Below, piece after piece: positions 8,301 through 17,315 of a stretch of 64,000 nucleotides of DNA. Within the stretch, counting starts at the first letter, position 1. Each line of letters starts with the position of its first letter. The notes under the pieces were generated by a model. It was given only the letters and a program-made list of their open reading frames with translations, was not told the DNA's origin and did no database searches. A program made the position numbers and the translations under genes. The stretch comes from Thermoactinospora rubra (GTDB taxonomy: Bacteria; Actinomycetota; Actinomycetes; Streptosporangiales; Streptosporangiaceae): NCBI RefSeq assembly GCF_002093975.1, contig NZ_MSZZ01000005.1, positions 359,020 to 423,019 of the forward strand, read 5' to 3'.

Positions 8301-11300
8301 GCTCATCGTCGGCGCCCCGGACGGCTCCGGTGCCCGCCCCGTCGGCATCCACTCCCGGTCCGGCGACGCTCCCTGGGTACGGCACGCCACCGGCACGCTG
8401 GTGGCCGACCACGGCGTCGCGCCCTTCGAGCTCACCGCCTGGCCGCCGCCCGGAGCCGAGCCGATCGCCGTCGAGGGCATGTACGACGAGCTGGCCGCCC
8501 ACGGCCTGGCCTATGGACCCGCCTTCCGCGGCCTGCGCGCCGCCTGGCGCCGCGGCGACGAGGTGTTCGCCGAGGTCCGCCTGCACGACCGGCAACGGGA
8601 ATCGGCCGAGTCCTTCGGCCTCCACCCGGCCCTGTTCGACGCCGCCCTGCACGCGATCGGGCTGGTGGAGGGCACCACCGGCGACGGTGAGCGGTTCTCC
8701 CTGCCCTACGCCTGGTCCGATGTCGCCTACTTCGCCGCGGGCGCCTCGGTGGCGCGTGTCCGGGTGCGGCGGGCCGCGGAGGGCGCCATGGCCCTCGACA
8801 TCGCCGACGCGGCCGGGCAGCCCGTGGCCACCGTGGGCGCCTTGACGATGCGTTCCACCTCCGGCGCGCACTTCGCCGCCCCCGCCTCGCGCGACGCCCT
8901 CCACGTGGTCTCCTGGATCTCGCTGACGCTCCCGGACGCCGGCCCGCTGCGCATCGCCGGCATCGACGGTGCCGCCGAAGGCGAACCGGCTCCCGACGCG
9001 ATCGTGGTCAGCGTGGCCGGCGGCCGGGACGCGAGGGCGGCACGGGAGGCGACCCGGCGCGCCCTTGCCGCCGTCCAGCGCTGGGCGGGTGACCAGCGCC
9101 TGAGCGCCGCCCGGCTCGTGGTGCTGACCAAGGGCGCGGTGGCTCTCCCCGGCGAGGACGTCGCGGATCTCGGCGCCGCCGCGGTGCACGGTTTCGTCCG
9201 CGCGGTGCAGGCCGAGCACCCGGGCCGGGTGATCCTCGTCGACAGCGACGACGAACGTGCCGCACTCGATCTGCTGCCGGGCATCGTGCGGGCAGGCGAG
9301 TCGCAGGTCGCGGTCAGAGACGGCGGCGTCATGGCGCCGCGGCTCACCCGGGTCGCACGAGCCGAGGAGAGCGGGCCGCGGTGGGACGGCGAAGGCGCCG
9401 TGCTGATCACCGGAGGCACCGGCGCGCTGGGCCGCCTGATCGCACGGCACCTGGCCGAGCGGCACGGCGTGAAGCGGCTGCTGCTGGTCAGCCGGCGGGG
9501 CCCGGCCGCGGAGGGTGCGGCCGAGCTGGTCGGCGAGCTGGCCACGCTCGGCGCGCAGGCCGAGGTGGTGGCCTGCGACCTCTCCGACCGGGGCGCGGCG
9601 GAAGAGCTGCTGGCCACCCGGCGGGTGAGTGCCGTGGTGCACGCCGCCGGGGTGCTGGACGACGGCGTGGTCTCCGCACTCACCCCGGACCGGCTGGACA
9701 CCGTGCTCGGTCCCAAGGCCGACGCCGCCTGGCACCTTCACGAGCTCACCTCCGACCTCACCGCCTTCGTGCTGTTCTCCTCGGCGGCAGGCGTGCTCGG
9801 AGCCGCGGGCCAGGCCAACTACGCGGCCGCCAACGCCTTCCTGGACGCGCTGGCCGTACACCGCAGGGCCAACGGGCTGCCCGCGCACTCGATCGCGTGG
9901 GGCCGGTGGGCGCTGGCGGACGGCATGGCCGGCCGTAGCAAGGCCGGGGTGCCGGCGCTGGCGGAGGCGGAGGGCCTGGAGCTGTTCGACGCCGCGACGG
10001 CGGGCGCCGACGCGGCCGTGCTGGCGATGAAGCTCGACGTCGAGGCCTTCCGTACCCCCGACGGGGAGCTGCCCGATGTGCTGCGCGGCCTGGCGCCCTC
10101 GCTCCGGCGTGCCGCCGGCTCGGCGCAGGCCGGCGCCGAATCCCTGCTGGGCCGCCTGGCCCGGATGCCGGCAGAGGACCGCCGCGCCGCCCTGCTCGAC
10201 CTGGTGCTGAACCAGGTCGCAGAGGTGCTCGGCCACGGCTCCGGCGAGCTGGTCGACGCCGATCGCGCCTTCAAAGACCTCGGCTTCGACTCGCTGACCG
10301 CGGTCGAGCTGCGCAACCGCCTGGCGGCGGCGACGGGCAGGCACCTGGAGGCCACCCTCGTCTTCGACTACCCGACGGCCACCCAGCTGGCCGGCCACCT
10401 GCACGAGACGCTCCTCGGCGAGCTGGCCGAGACCGGCCAGGACGAGCAGGTCACGGCGGTGGCCGACGACGAGCCGATCGCGATCGTGGGCATGGCCTGC
10501 CGCTACCCGGGCGACGTGAACAGCCCGGAGGACCTGTGGCGGCTGGTGTCCAACGGCGAGGACGGGATCACCCCGTTCCCGACCGACCGGGCCTGGGACA
10601 TGGACTACTGGCTGGAGCTGCTCAGCGCGGTGGGCACCAGGCCGGAGGGCGGATTCGTCCGGGACGCCACGGACTTCGACGCCGCCTTCTTCGGCATCGG
10701 CCCGAACGAGGCCCTGATGATGGACCCGCAGCAGCGGCTCCTGCTGGAGGCGTGCTGGGAGGCGATCGAGCGGGCGGGGCTGGATCCGCTGTCACTGAAG
10801 GGCAGCCAGACCGGCGTGTTCGCCGGCGTCATGCTCGGCAGCTACGATCCCGGCCCGGTGAGCATGGGCGAGCACGACGGCATCCACGTCGGCACCGGCT
10901 CGCTCGCCAGCGTGGTGGCCGGCCGCGTCGCGTACGCGCTGGGCCTGGAGGGACCGGCGATGTCGGTCGACACCGCCTGCTCCTCCTCGCTCGTCGCGCT
11001 CCACCTGGCCGTGCAGGCGCTGCGGAACGGCGACTGCTCCCTGGCGTTGGCCGGGGGAGTCGCGGTCATCTCCTCGCTGGAGCAGTTCGCGCACTTCGGC
11101 GAGAGCGGCACGGCCGCCGACGCGCGGTGCAAGCCCTTCTCGGCGTCCGCGGACGGCGTCGTGTGGTCGGAGGGCGTCGGCGTCGTGGTGCTCGAGCGCC
11201 TGTCGGACGCCAGACGCCACGGCCACGAAGTGCTCGCCGTCGTACGGTCCACCGCGGTGAACGCCGACGGCGCCTCCAACGGCCTGACCGCGCCCAACGG

Positions 11301-14300
11301 CCGGTCCCAGGAGAGGGTGATATCCCGCGCCCTCGCCCTGGCCGGGCTCACGCCCGCCGACGTGGACGTCGTCGAGGCGCACGGCACCGGCACCAGCCTC
11401 GGCGACCCGATCGAGGCCAACGCGCTGCTGGCCGTATACGGGAGGAACCGCCCCAGCGAGCGGCCCCTGTGGCTGGGCTCGATCAAGTCGAACATCGGGC
11501 ACACGCAGGCCGCCGCCGGCGTGGCGGGCGTCATCAAGATGGTGCAGGCGTTGCGGCACGGGCAGATGCCGATGAGCCGGTACGCCGAGACCCCCACCCC
11601 GCACGTCGACTGGTCATCCGGCGCGGTCAGGCTGCTCACCGAAACCCGGCCGTGGCCGGAGCTGGACCGGCCCCGCCGCGCCGGGGTGTCCTCGTTCAGC
11701 TACAGCGGCACCAACGCGCACGTCATCCTGGAGCAGGCACCCGAGCCCCCCGAGCCGGAGCGGAGCGAGCCCACCCGCGAGGCGGACGCCCCGGTCCTGC
11801 CGTGGGTGCTGACCGCGCGGACGGCGGAGGCGCTCCCGCTCCAGGCCGACCGGCTCCGCTCCCACCTCGCCCGGCATCCCGGGCTCGACCCGCTCGACGT
11901 CGGCTACTCGCTGGCCAGGCGGCGTCCGCAGTTCGGCTACCGCGCCGCCGTCGCCGGCTCGACGCGCGAGGAGCTGCTCGCCGGGCTGTCCGCGCTCGCC
12001 GCCGGGCGGGAGACGGCAGCGGTCGTGGTGGACCGGGCACGGCCCAGCGGCAAGATCGCTTTCCTCTTCCCCGGCCTCGGCGCCGTGCGGCCCGGCCTCG
12101 GCCGTGACCTGCACGCCGCGTTCCCCATCTTCGCGCACGCCTTCGACGAGGCCAGCGAGCGCTTCGACCGCTACCTGGACCGGCCGCTGCGCGAGGTGCT
12201 GTTCGCCGAGCCGGACTCGGTCCTGGCCCAGCTGCTGAACCAGCCCGCGTTCGCCCAGGCGGCGCTGTTCACGGTGAGCGTGGCGCTCGGCCGCCTGCTG
12301 GAGTCGTGGCAGGTGCGGCCGGACTACCTGCTGGGGCACTCCGCCGGAGAGGTCGCCGCCGCGCACCTGGCCGGCGTGCTGTCCCTGGACGACGCCGTCA
12401 AGCTGGTCGCCAACCGCGGCCAGCTGATGCAGGAGCTGCCGCCCGGCGCGATGGCGGTCGTCGAGGCGGACGTGGCGGACATCGAGCCGGAGCTCACCGA
12501 GCTGACCGGCATCGCGGCGATCGACGGGCCGCGGACGGTCGTGATCTCCGGCGACGCCGACGAGGTGGCGGAGATCGCCGAGCGCTGGAACGGCCGCCTC
12601 CTGCCGCATGCGGCGGGCGAGCACTCGCCGCTGGCCGAGGAGGTGCTGGAGGACCTCCTCCAGGTCGCCGAGCAGCTGAGCTACGAGCCTCCGCGGATCA
12701 AGCTGGCCTCCACCGTGACCGGATCCCTGGACGCCGACCTGACCGACCCCGAGCACTGGGTGGCCAACTGCCGCGAGCCGGTGCGGTTCCTCGATGCCGT
12801 GCGGACGCTGGAGGGCGAGGGAGTCACCCGGTTCCTCGACCTGAGCCCCGGCGGCACGCCGGCGGCCACCGCCCTCGGCGAGGGCGCCGAGGCGTGGCCG
12901 GTGCTCGCCGACGGCACGCCCGAGGTCATGGCCGTCGGCCTGGCCGCGGGGCGGCTCTACGTTGAGGGCCACGGCGTGGACATGACAAAGCTCTACGCCG
13001 GCCACGGCGCCAGGCGGGTCGAGCTCCCGCCCTATGCGTTCTGCCGCAAGCGGTACTGGCCGGACGTGGACATGGGCGCCGTCAGGGGCACCGCGGGCAT
13101 GGCGCCGACCGGGCTGGACTCCACCGACCACCCGCTCGTCGGAGCGGCGATGCAGGTGGCCGACTCCGGCGAGGTCGTGCTCTCCGGCCGGCTGTCCCTC
13201 GGCACCCAGCACTGGCTCGCCGACCACGCGCTCGGAGACACGGCGGTCTTCCCCGGCGCCGGGTTCGTGGAGCTGGCCGTGCGCGCCGGTGACGAAGCCG
13301 GCTGCCGCCGCCTGGAGGACCTCACCCTGGAGGCGCCTCTCGTCCTGCCCCCGGAGGGCGGGGTCCGCGTGCAGGTGGTGGTCGGCACGCCTGACGGCGA
13401 CGGCCTCCGGCCGGTCAGCGTGTACGCGCGTCCGGACGAGGACGGCGCGCCGTGGACCCGGCATGCCCAGGGCCGGCTGGCGGCCGAGGGCACGCCCGAG
13501 CCGGACGGGCTCACCGCCTGGCCGCCGCCCGGCGCCGAGCCGATCGACGTGGACGGCCTGTACGAGGAGCTGGCCACGGCGGGCCTTCGCTACGGCCCGG
13601 TCTTCCGCGGGCTGCGCGCCGCCTGGCGGCGGGGCTCGGAGGTCTTCGCCGAGGTACGGCTCGGCCAGGAGGCCTGCCACCTCGCCCGACGGTTCGGCCT
13701 GCACCCCGCCGCCCTGGACGGCGCGCTGCACGCCGTCGCTCTGGCCGAGAGCGTCGAGGTCGACGGCGGCCTGCCGTTCGTCTGGTCCGGCGTCGAGCTC
13801 TACGCCACCGGCGCCACCGCGCTGCGCGTGCGGGTGACTCCGACCGGGCGTGACACCGTCTCGCTGCTCCTGGCCGACCAGGCCGGCAAGCCGGTGGCCG
13901 CGGTGGAGTCGCTGGTGCTGCGCGCGGCGGGCGACCCGGCCGGCGCGCAGGCCGCACGCGCCGTGCCCGAGTCGCTCTTCGGCTGGACCTGGACCAGGCT
14001 TCCCAGCCGCACGCCCGTCCCGGCCACGGGCCGGTGGGCGGTGGCCGGCGGCGGAGCGCTGGACCTGCTGCGGGCGGCCGGCGTCCCCGCCGTCGACTTC
14101 GACGGACAGGTGGAGGCCGACGTGGTGGTGCTCGACCGCACCGGGCGGGCGGCGGACGGTCCAGAAGCGGTTCACGAGACGGTCGGCGAGACCCTGACGC
14201 GGCTGAGGACCCTGTTCTCCGGCACCCACACCGTGCTGGTGCTCACCAGCGGAGCGGTCGCGGTGGGCGAGGAGGACGTGACCGACCTCGGCGGCGCCGC

Positions 14301-16434
14301 GATCTGGGGCCTGGTGCGCTCGGCCCAGTCGGAGAACCCGGACCGGATCCGCCTGGTCGACATCGACGACAGCCCCGACTCCTTCCGCAGGCTGCCCGGC
14401 GTGCTGGCCGGTGACGAGCCGCAGGCGGCCATCCGCTCGGGCGTCGTGCACGTCGCCCGGCTCACCCGGCCGCCCGTCGTGGCCGGCCCGCCGTACCAGA
14501 CCTTCGACGGCGGCGGCGCCACGCTCCTGACGGGAGCCACCGGAGCGATAGGCCGGGTGCTCGCCCGGCATCTGGTGACCGCGCACGGCGTGCGACGCCT
14601 GGTGCTGCTGTCCCGCCGCGGCGAGGCGCCAGGCCTGGTCGCCGAGCTCGCCGGGCTGGGCGCCGAGGTCACGACGGTGGCCTGCGACGCCGCCGACCGG
14701 CAGGCCCTGGCCAGGGTGCTGGACGAGCACCCGGTGACCGCGGTGGTCCACATGGCCGCCGTGATCGACGACGGCACGCTGGGAACGCTGTCGGAGGACA
14801 AGCTTGCCGCGGTGCTGCGGCCCAAGGTGGACGCCGCCTGGCATCTGCACGAGCTGACCAAGGACCGGCCGCTGACGGCCTTCGTGCTCTTCTCCTCCGT
14901 CGCGGGACTGCTCGGCAACGCCGGCCAGGGCAACTACGCCGCGGCGAACGGCTTCCTGGACGGTCTGGCCGCGCACCGTCGCGCACACGGGCTGCCCGGC
15001 CAGTCCCTCGCCTGGGGCCTGTGGGCCGGCGCCGCCCTCGCCGAGACCGATCGGGCCCGGATGGCGCGCAACGGCATGGCCCCCCTGCCGGAGGAAGAGG
15101 GCCTGCGGCTGTTCGACGCCGCGGTGGCGCGGCCGGAGAGCCTGCTCGTGCCCATGAAGCCGGCCATGGGCGGACAGTTCGACGGCGAGCACGTCCCGCC
15201 CGCCTTCCGCGCGCTGGTGACGCCCGGACGGCGCACCGTCTCGCGCGCCGGCGCATCCGAGGCCGATGCCGCCGGGCTGCGTGGCAGGCTGGCCGGACTG
15301 GCGCCGGAGCAACGCGAGAAGACGCTGCTGGATCTGGTGCTGGAGCACGCCGGCGCCCTGCTCGGCTACGGCGAGGACGAGACGATCGAGGCCGACCGGG
15401 ACTTCCTGGAGTCCGGCTTCGACTCGCTGACCGCGGTCGAGCTGCGCAACAGGCTCAACGCCGCCACCGGGCTGCGGCTGCCGCCGACCGTGGTCTTCGA
15501 GGACAAGACGCCGGTCGGGCTGGCCGCCCACCTGGCCGCCGAGCTCGACGCCGACCCGGCGGAGCCGGTGCGCGCGGAACCGGCCGGCTCCGCGCACGCC
15601 GACTCGGTGCTCGACCTGTTCCACGCGGCGGTGCGTGCCGGTCGCGTCGAGGACGGCCTGGCGCTCATGGGGTCGGTGGCCAACCTGCGGCCCACCTTCT
15701 CCTCGGCCGCGGAGATGGAGCGGCTGCCGGCCCCGGTACGGCTCGCCGACGGCGGCAAGCGGCCCCACCTGATCTGCCTGTGCACGCCGGCCGCCGTGGG
15801 AGGCGCCTACCAGTTCGCGCGGCTGGGCTCGTGGTTCCGCGGCCGCCGCAGGGTGTCGGTGGTCGCGATGCCCGGATTCGCCGCGGGCGAGCCGCTGCCC
15901 GACTCGGCCGGCGCCGTCTTGGACGTGCTCGTGCGAAGCGTGCTCGCCGCCGCGGGCGACGAGCCGTTCGCCCTGCTCGGCCACTCGTCGGGCGGGCTGT
16001 TCGCGTACGCGACGGCCGGACGGCTGGAGCGTGAGGGGCGCCCGGCGGCGGGCACCGTCCTCCTGGACACCTACCCGGTCGCCGATCAGCAGGGCGCGCG
16101 GATGGCCGCTGATCTCGCCTTCGACGTGGCCGCCGCCGGACTCGACCGGGCCGAGCGGAACGGCCACGGCGACCAGGCGGCGCTCACCGCGATGGCCCGG
16201 TACATGACGCTGCTGCCCCACGTCGAGGTGACCGGCATCGCCACGCCGACCCTGCTGCTGCGCCCCGAGCGCCGCTTCGCGGGCCGTGCCGAGCAGGCAG
16301 GGGAGGACTGGCGCACCGGCTGGACCCGGGCCACCGCCGAGGCCGGGATTCCGGGCGACCACTTCAGCATCGTCGAGGACGACGCGCCGACCACCGCGGC
16401 GGCCGTCGACGCCTGGCTCGACTCGCTCGGCTGA
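5338..16434 (+). CDS. PKS-A: two-module type I polyketide synthase with terminal thioesterase (KS-AT-DH-KR-ACP, KS-AT-DH-KR-ACP-TE)
   Basis: Performs the last two extensions and releases the chain. A docking coiled coil (residues 1-34) is followed by module 1: KS 5433-6700 (Cys191 in DTACSSSL), AT ~6975-7980 (GHSIGE, HAFH: malonyl), DH ~8050-8900 (HAVGGAVLLP), KR ~9390-10000 (TGGTGALG, LDD, YAAAN: B-type) and ACP ~10190-10400. Module 2: KS 10470-11730 (TACSSS), AT ~12055-13060, DH 13120-13940 (HALGDTAVFP), KR 14510-15080 (IDD) and ACP 15290-15540. The TE (15750-16430) has GHSSGG, then LLDTYP and GDHFS. Module 2 AT is odd: GLGAV replaces GQGSQ, and AGEH aligns with HAFH. Start: ATG 5338 sits 10 nt after GAGGG; GTG 5332 (4 nt) is the alternative. 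An in-frame ATG at 5269 coincides with the predicted transcription start. Although first in order, its TE marks it as the last synthase. Confidence 0.93.
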   Translation: MSDNRLVDALRASLKEADRLREQNRRLTEAAREPIAIVGMACRFPGGVETPEDLWRLLAEGGDAVGEFPSDRGWDLERLYDPEGRRPGSTYVREGGFLHDAPYFDADFFGISPREALLMCPQQRLLLEVSWEAIERAGIPPHSVKGDPVGVFAGVMYHNYPGSYGSSGVVSGRLSYTLGLEGPAVTVDTACSSSLVAIHLAVQALRNGECTLALAGGVSVMATPRTFVEFSIDRTLSSDGRCRSFAQSADGTGWSEGAGMVLLERLSDARKNGHPVLAVIRGSAVNQDGASNGMTAPNGPAQQRVIRQALANARLTPDQVDAVEAHGTATVLGDPIEAEALQATYGKSRPEGRPLWLGSIKSNLGHTQAAAGVAGVIKMVMALRGHLLPKTLHVDEPTRQVDWSDGRVRLLTEPVAWQRNGEPRRAAVSSFGMSGTNAHVIIEEAPETEQEERGSWPGDPIPLVVSGRSRHSLAAQAARLRDFLRERPDLAPADIACAMATTRTALEYRAAVIGHSREDLERGLTELAEGASSASVVEGVARGDHTTAFLFTGQGSQRVRMGRELYAAFPAFAAAFDEVCDALDEHLDRPIRTVIDGDAETLDQTAYTQAGLFALEVALFRLLESLGVRPDFLAGHSIGELSAAHVAGVLSLSDAAALVTARGKLMQALPPGGAMVAIRATEEEVRPLLTSRVGIAAVNGPSSVVVSGDSAHVQALLDALPGRPAKHLRVSHAFHSPLMEPMLAEFRRVAERLTYHPARIPVVSCLTGRQATDQELCSPDHWVRHVRDAVRFHDAVRCLRDNGVDRFVELGPDGTLSGMAKAAMGPEGSAVVVPVLRRDRPEVHSFTAALTELHVRGPAPDWRPFFSGRGARPVDVPTYAFQRQRFWLEPASGDGDAATLGLESAEHPLLAAVTALADSDTMVLSGRLSLSSHKWLADHAVGGAVLLPGTAFVELAIQAGHRAGCRRLRELTLHAPLVLPERGAVQIQLIVGAPDGSGARPVGIHSRSGDAPWVRHATGTLVADHGVAPFELTAWPPPGAEPIAVEGMYDELAAHGLAYGPAFRGLRAAWRRGDEVFAEVRLHDRQRESAESFGLHPALFDAALHAIGLVEGTTGDGERFSLPYAWSDVAYFAAGASVARVRVRRAAEGAMALDIADAAGQPVATVGALTMRSTSGAHFAAPASRDALHVVSWISLTLPDAGPLRIAGIDGAAEGEPAPDAIVVSVAGGRDARAAREATRRALAAVQRWAGDQRLSAARLVVLTKGAVALPGEDVADLGAAAVHGFVRAVQAEHPGRVILVDSDDERAALDLLPGIVRAGESQVAVRDGGVMAPRLTRVARAEESGPRWDGEGAVLITGGTGALGRLIARHLAERHGVKRLLLVSRRGPAAEGAAELVGELATLGAQAEVVACDLSDRGAAEELLATRRVSAVVHAAGVLDDGVVSALTPDRLDTVLGPKADAAWHLHELTSDLTAFVLFSSAAGVLGAAGQANYAAANAFLDALAVHRRANGLPAHSIAWGRWALADGMAGRSKAGVPALAEAEGLELFDAATAGADAAVLAMKLDVEAFRTPDGELPDVLRGLAPSLRRAAGSAQAGAESLLGRLARMPAEDRRAALLDLVLNQVAEVLGHGSGELVDADRAFKDLGFDSLTAVELRNRLAAATGRHLEATLVFDYPTATQLAGHLHETLLGELAETGQDEQVTAVADDEPIAIVGMACRYPGDVNSPEDLWRLVSNGEDGITPFPTDRAWDMDYWLELLSAVGTRPEGGFVRDATDFDAAFFGIGPNEALMMDPQQRLLLEACWEAIERAGLDPLSLKGSQTGVFAGVMLGSYDPGPVSMGEHDGIHVGTGSLASVVAGRVAYALGLEGPAMSVDTACSSSLVALHLAVQALRNGDCSLALAGGVAVISSLEQFAHFGESGTAADARCKPFSASADGVVWSEGVGVVVLERLSDARRHGHEVLAVVRSTAVNADGASNGLTAPNGRSQERVISRALALAGLTPADVDVVEAHGTGTSLGDPIEANALLAVYGRNRPSERPLWLGSIKSNIGHTQAAAGVAGVIKMVQALRHGQMPMSRYAETPTPHVDWSSGAVRLLTETRPWPELDRPRRAGVSSFSYSGTNAHVILEQAPEPPEPERSEPTREADAPVLPWVLTARTAEALPLQADRLRSHLARHPGLDPLDVGYSLARRRPQFGYRAAVAGSTREELLAGLSALAAGRETAAVVVDRARPSGKIAFLFPGLGAVRPGLGRDLHAAFPIFAHAFDEASERFDRYLDRPLREVLFAEPDSVLAQLLNQPAFAQAALFTVSVALGRLLESWQVRPDYLLGHSAGEVAAAHLAGVLSLDDAVKLVANRGQLMQELPPGAMAVVEADVADIEPELTELTGIAAIDGPRTVVISGDADEVAEIAERWNGRLLPHAAGEHSPLAEEVLEDLLQVAEQLSYEPPRIKLASTVTGSLDADLTDPEHWVANCREPVRFLDAVRTLEGEGVTRFLDLSPGGTPAATALGEGAEAWPVLADGTPEVMAVGLAAGRLYVEGHGVDMTKLYAGHGARRVELPPYAFCRKRYWPDVDMGAVRGTAGMAPTGLDSTDHPLVGAAMQVADSGEVVLSGRLSLGTQHWLADHALGDTAVFPGAGFVELAVRAGDEAGCRRLEDLTLEAPLVLPPEGGVRVQVVVGTPDGDGLRPVSVYARPDEDGAPWTRHAQGRLAAEGTPEPDGLTAWPPPGAEPIDVDGLYEELATAGLRYGPVFRGLRAAWRRGSEVFAEVRLGQEACHLARRFGLHPAALDGALHAVALAESVEVDGGLPFVWSGVELYATGATALRVRVTPTGRDTVSLLLADQAGKPVAAVESLVLRAAGDPAGAQAARAVPESLFGWTWTRLPSRTPVPATGRWAVAGGGALDLLRAAGVPAVDFDGQVEADVVVLDRTGRAADGPEAVHETVGETLTRLRTLFSGTHTVLVLTSGAVAVGEEDVTDLGGAAIWGLVRSAQSENPDRIRLVDIDDSPDSFRRLPGVLAGDEPQAAIRSGVVHVARLTRPPVVAGPPYQTFDGGGATLLTGATGAIGRVLARHLVTAHGVRRLVLLSRRGEAPGLVAELAGLGAEVTTVACDAADRQALARVLDEHPVTAVVHMAAVIDDGTLGTLSEDKLAAVLRPKVDAAWHLHELTKDRPLTAFVLFSSVAGLLGNAGQGNYAAANGFLDGLAAHRRAHGLPGQSLAWGLWAGAALAETDRARMARNGMAPLPEEEGLRLFDAAVARPESLLVPMKPAMGGQFDGEHVPPAFRALVTPGRRTVSRAGASEADAAGLRGRLAGLAPEQREKTLLDLVLEHAGALLGYGEDETIEADRDFLESGFDSLTAVELRNRLNAATGLRLPPTVVFEDKTPVGLAAHLAAELDADPAEPVRAEPAGSAHADSVLDLFHAAVRAGRVEDGLALMGSVANLRPTFSSAAEMERLPAPVRLADGGKRPHLICLCTPAAVGGAYQFARLGSWFRGRRRVSVVAMPGFAAGEPLPDSAGAVLDVLVRSVLAAAGDEPFALLGHSSGGLFAYATAGRLEREGRPAAGTVLLDTYPVADQQGARMAADLAFDVAAAGLDRAERNGHGDQAALTAMARYMTLLPHVEVTGIATPTLLLRPERRFAGRAEQAGEDWRTGWTRATAEAGIPGDHFSIVEDDAPTTAAAVDAWLDSLG

Positions 16435-16442
16435 GAGGACCC

Positions 16443-17279
16443 ATGCGTGTACTCGTCACCACCGACGCCGTGGCGTCGCGGCTGTACAACCTGGTGCCCA
16501 CGGCGTGGGCCCTGCGGTCGGCCGGTCACGAGGTGTGCGTGGCAGGCCCGCTGGAGACGGCCATCAGGGGCAGCGGGCTCACCGCCGCCCCGGCCGCGGA
16601 CGTGGTGAGCTTCGCCCGCGTGTGGCGGCCGGACCTCGTGCTGTGGGACTCCCACGTCCAGGCGGGCCCCGCCGTGGCGGAGCGCATCGGTGTGGCCGGC
16701 GCTCGGGTGCTGTCCGCCCCGGACAGCGGTGGGCACTCCCCGGCCGGTCTGACCATCGACCCCCTCCCCGGCAGCGTGCCGGTCTCCGGCGACCCGGGGC
16801 GCCGGGTGATCCGGCATGTGCCGTACGACGGGGTCGCCGTCACTCCCGCCTGGCTGCGCAGGGAGGCGAGGCGCCCGCGGGTCGCCGTCAAGGTGGGCCG
16901 GGCGGCGATCCAGGAGGTCCTGGCCGCGGTGGCGGGGCTGGACGTCGAGGTGATCGCGATCCTCGCCGCCGACCAGGTCCCGCCCGGCACGCGGATCCCG
17001 GGCAACGTGCGGCTCCTCGACCACCTCTCGCTGACCGTGCTGCTGCCCGCCTGCTCCGCCGTCGTCCACGACGGCGATCTCGCCACGGCCGCCGCCGCGG
17101 TCGTGTACGGCGTGCCGCAGCTGGAACCGCCGCTGACCGCCGGGGACCTCGGGTCGCTGCTGGAGGACCGGGCGGCCCGGGAGCAGGCGGCACGGCGGCA
17201 GCGGGAGATGCTGGCCCGGCCCGGTCCCCACGACATCGTGCCCGACCTGGAGGAGCTGGCACATGCCCGATCTCGTTGA
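16443..17279 (+). CDS. Mini-glycosyltransferase: shortened EryCIII/DesVII-like GT1 homologue
   Basis: A 278-aa protein clearly homologous to the full-length glycosyltransferase at 18446-19729. It has the N-terminal MRVLVTTDAVASRLYNLVPTAWALRSAGHEV, then FARVWRPDLVLWDS, VPYDGVAVTPAWL and a C-terminal donor-type domain. Compared with that 427-aa enzyme it lacks about 50 residues after strand 2 and most of the acceptor/partner loop region. The donor-site H-x-G-x-G-T (HQAGFGTH in the full-length protein) has become HDGDLATA. The frame is clean and it has its own ribosome site (GAGAGGACCC), 8 nt after the PKS-A stop, so it is not debris from a frameshift. A non-catalytic or partner subunit is one inference; a catalyst with a reduced acceptor site is another. 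Confidence 0.75.
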   Translation: MRVLVTTDAVASRLYNLVPTAWALRSAGHEVCVAGPLETAIRGSGLTAAPAADVVSFARVWRPDLVLWDSHVQAGPAVAERIGVAGARVLSAPDSGGHSPAGLTIDPLPGSVPVSGDPGRRVIRHVPYDGVAVTPAWLRREARRPRVAVKVGRAAIQEVLAAVAGLDVEVIAILAADQVPPGTRIPGNVRLLDHLSLTVLLPACSAVVHDGDLATAAAAVVYGVPQLEPPLTAGDLGSLLEDRAAREQAARRQREMLARPGPHDIVPDLEELAHARSR

Positions 17280-17315
17280 GGTCGCCGAGGCCATGCCGCC
17301 GGCTGAGGACGTCAC

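Noticed and set aside
5278..10404. Very long open frame on the minus strand opposite PKS-A (and similar ones at 11614-16362, 29795-33163, 33230-36760 and 48161-58309)
   Set aside because: These are the antisense of GC-rich coding DNA: their products are Arg/Gly/His/Gln-rich, have no recognisable domains, and lie opposite well-formed PKS domains.
16443..17279. Mini-glycosyltransferase as a frameshifted or deleted pseudogene
   Set aside because: The frame is clean, it has its own ribosome site and stop, and missing segments are not found in other frames nearby; the second mini-gene lacks the same parts.
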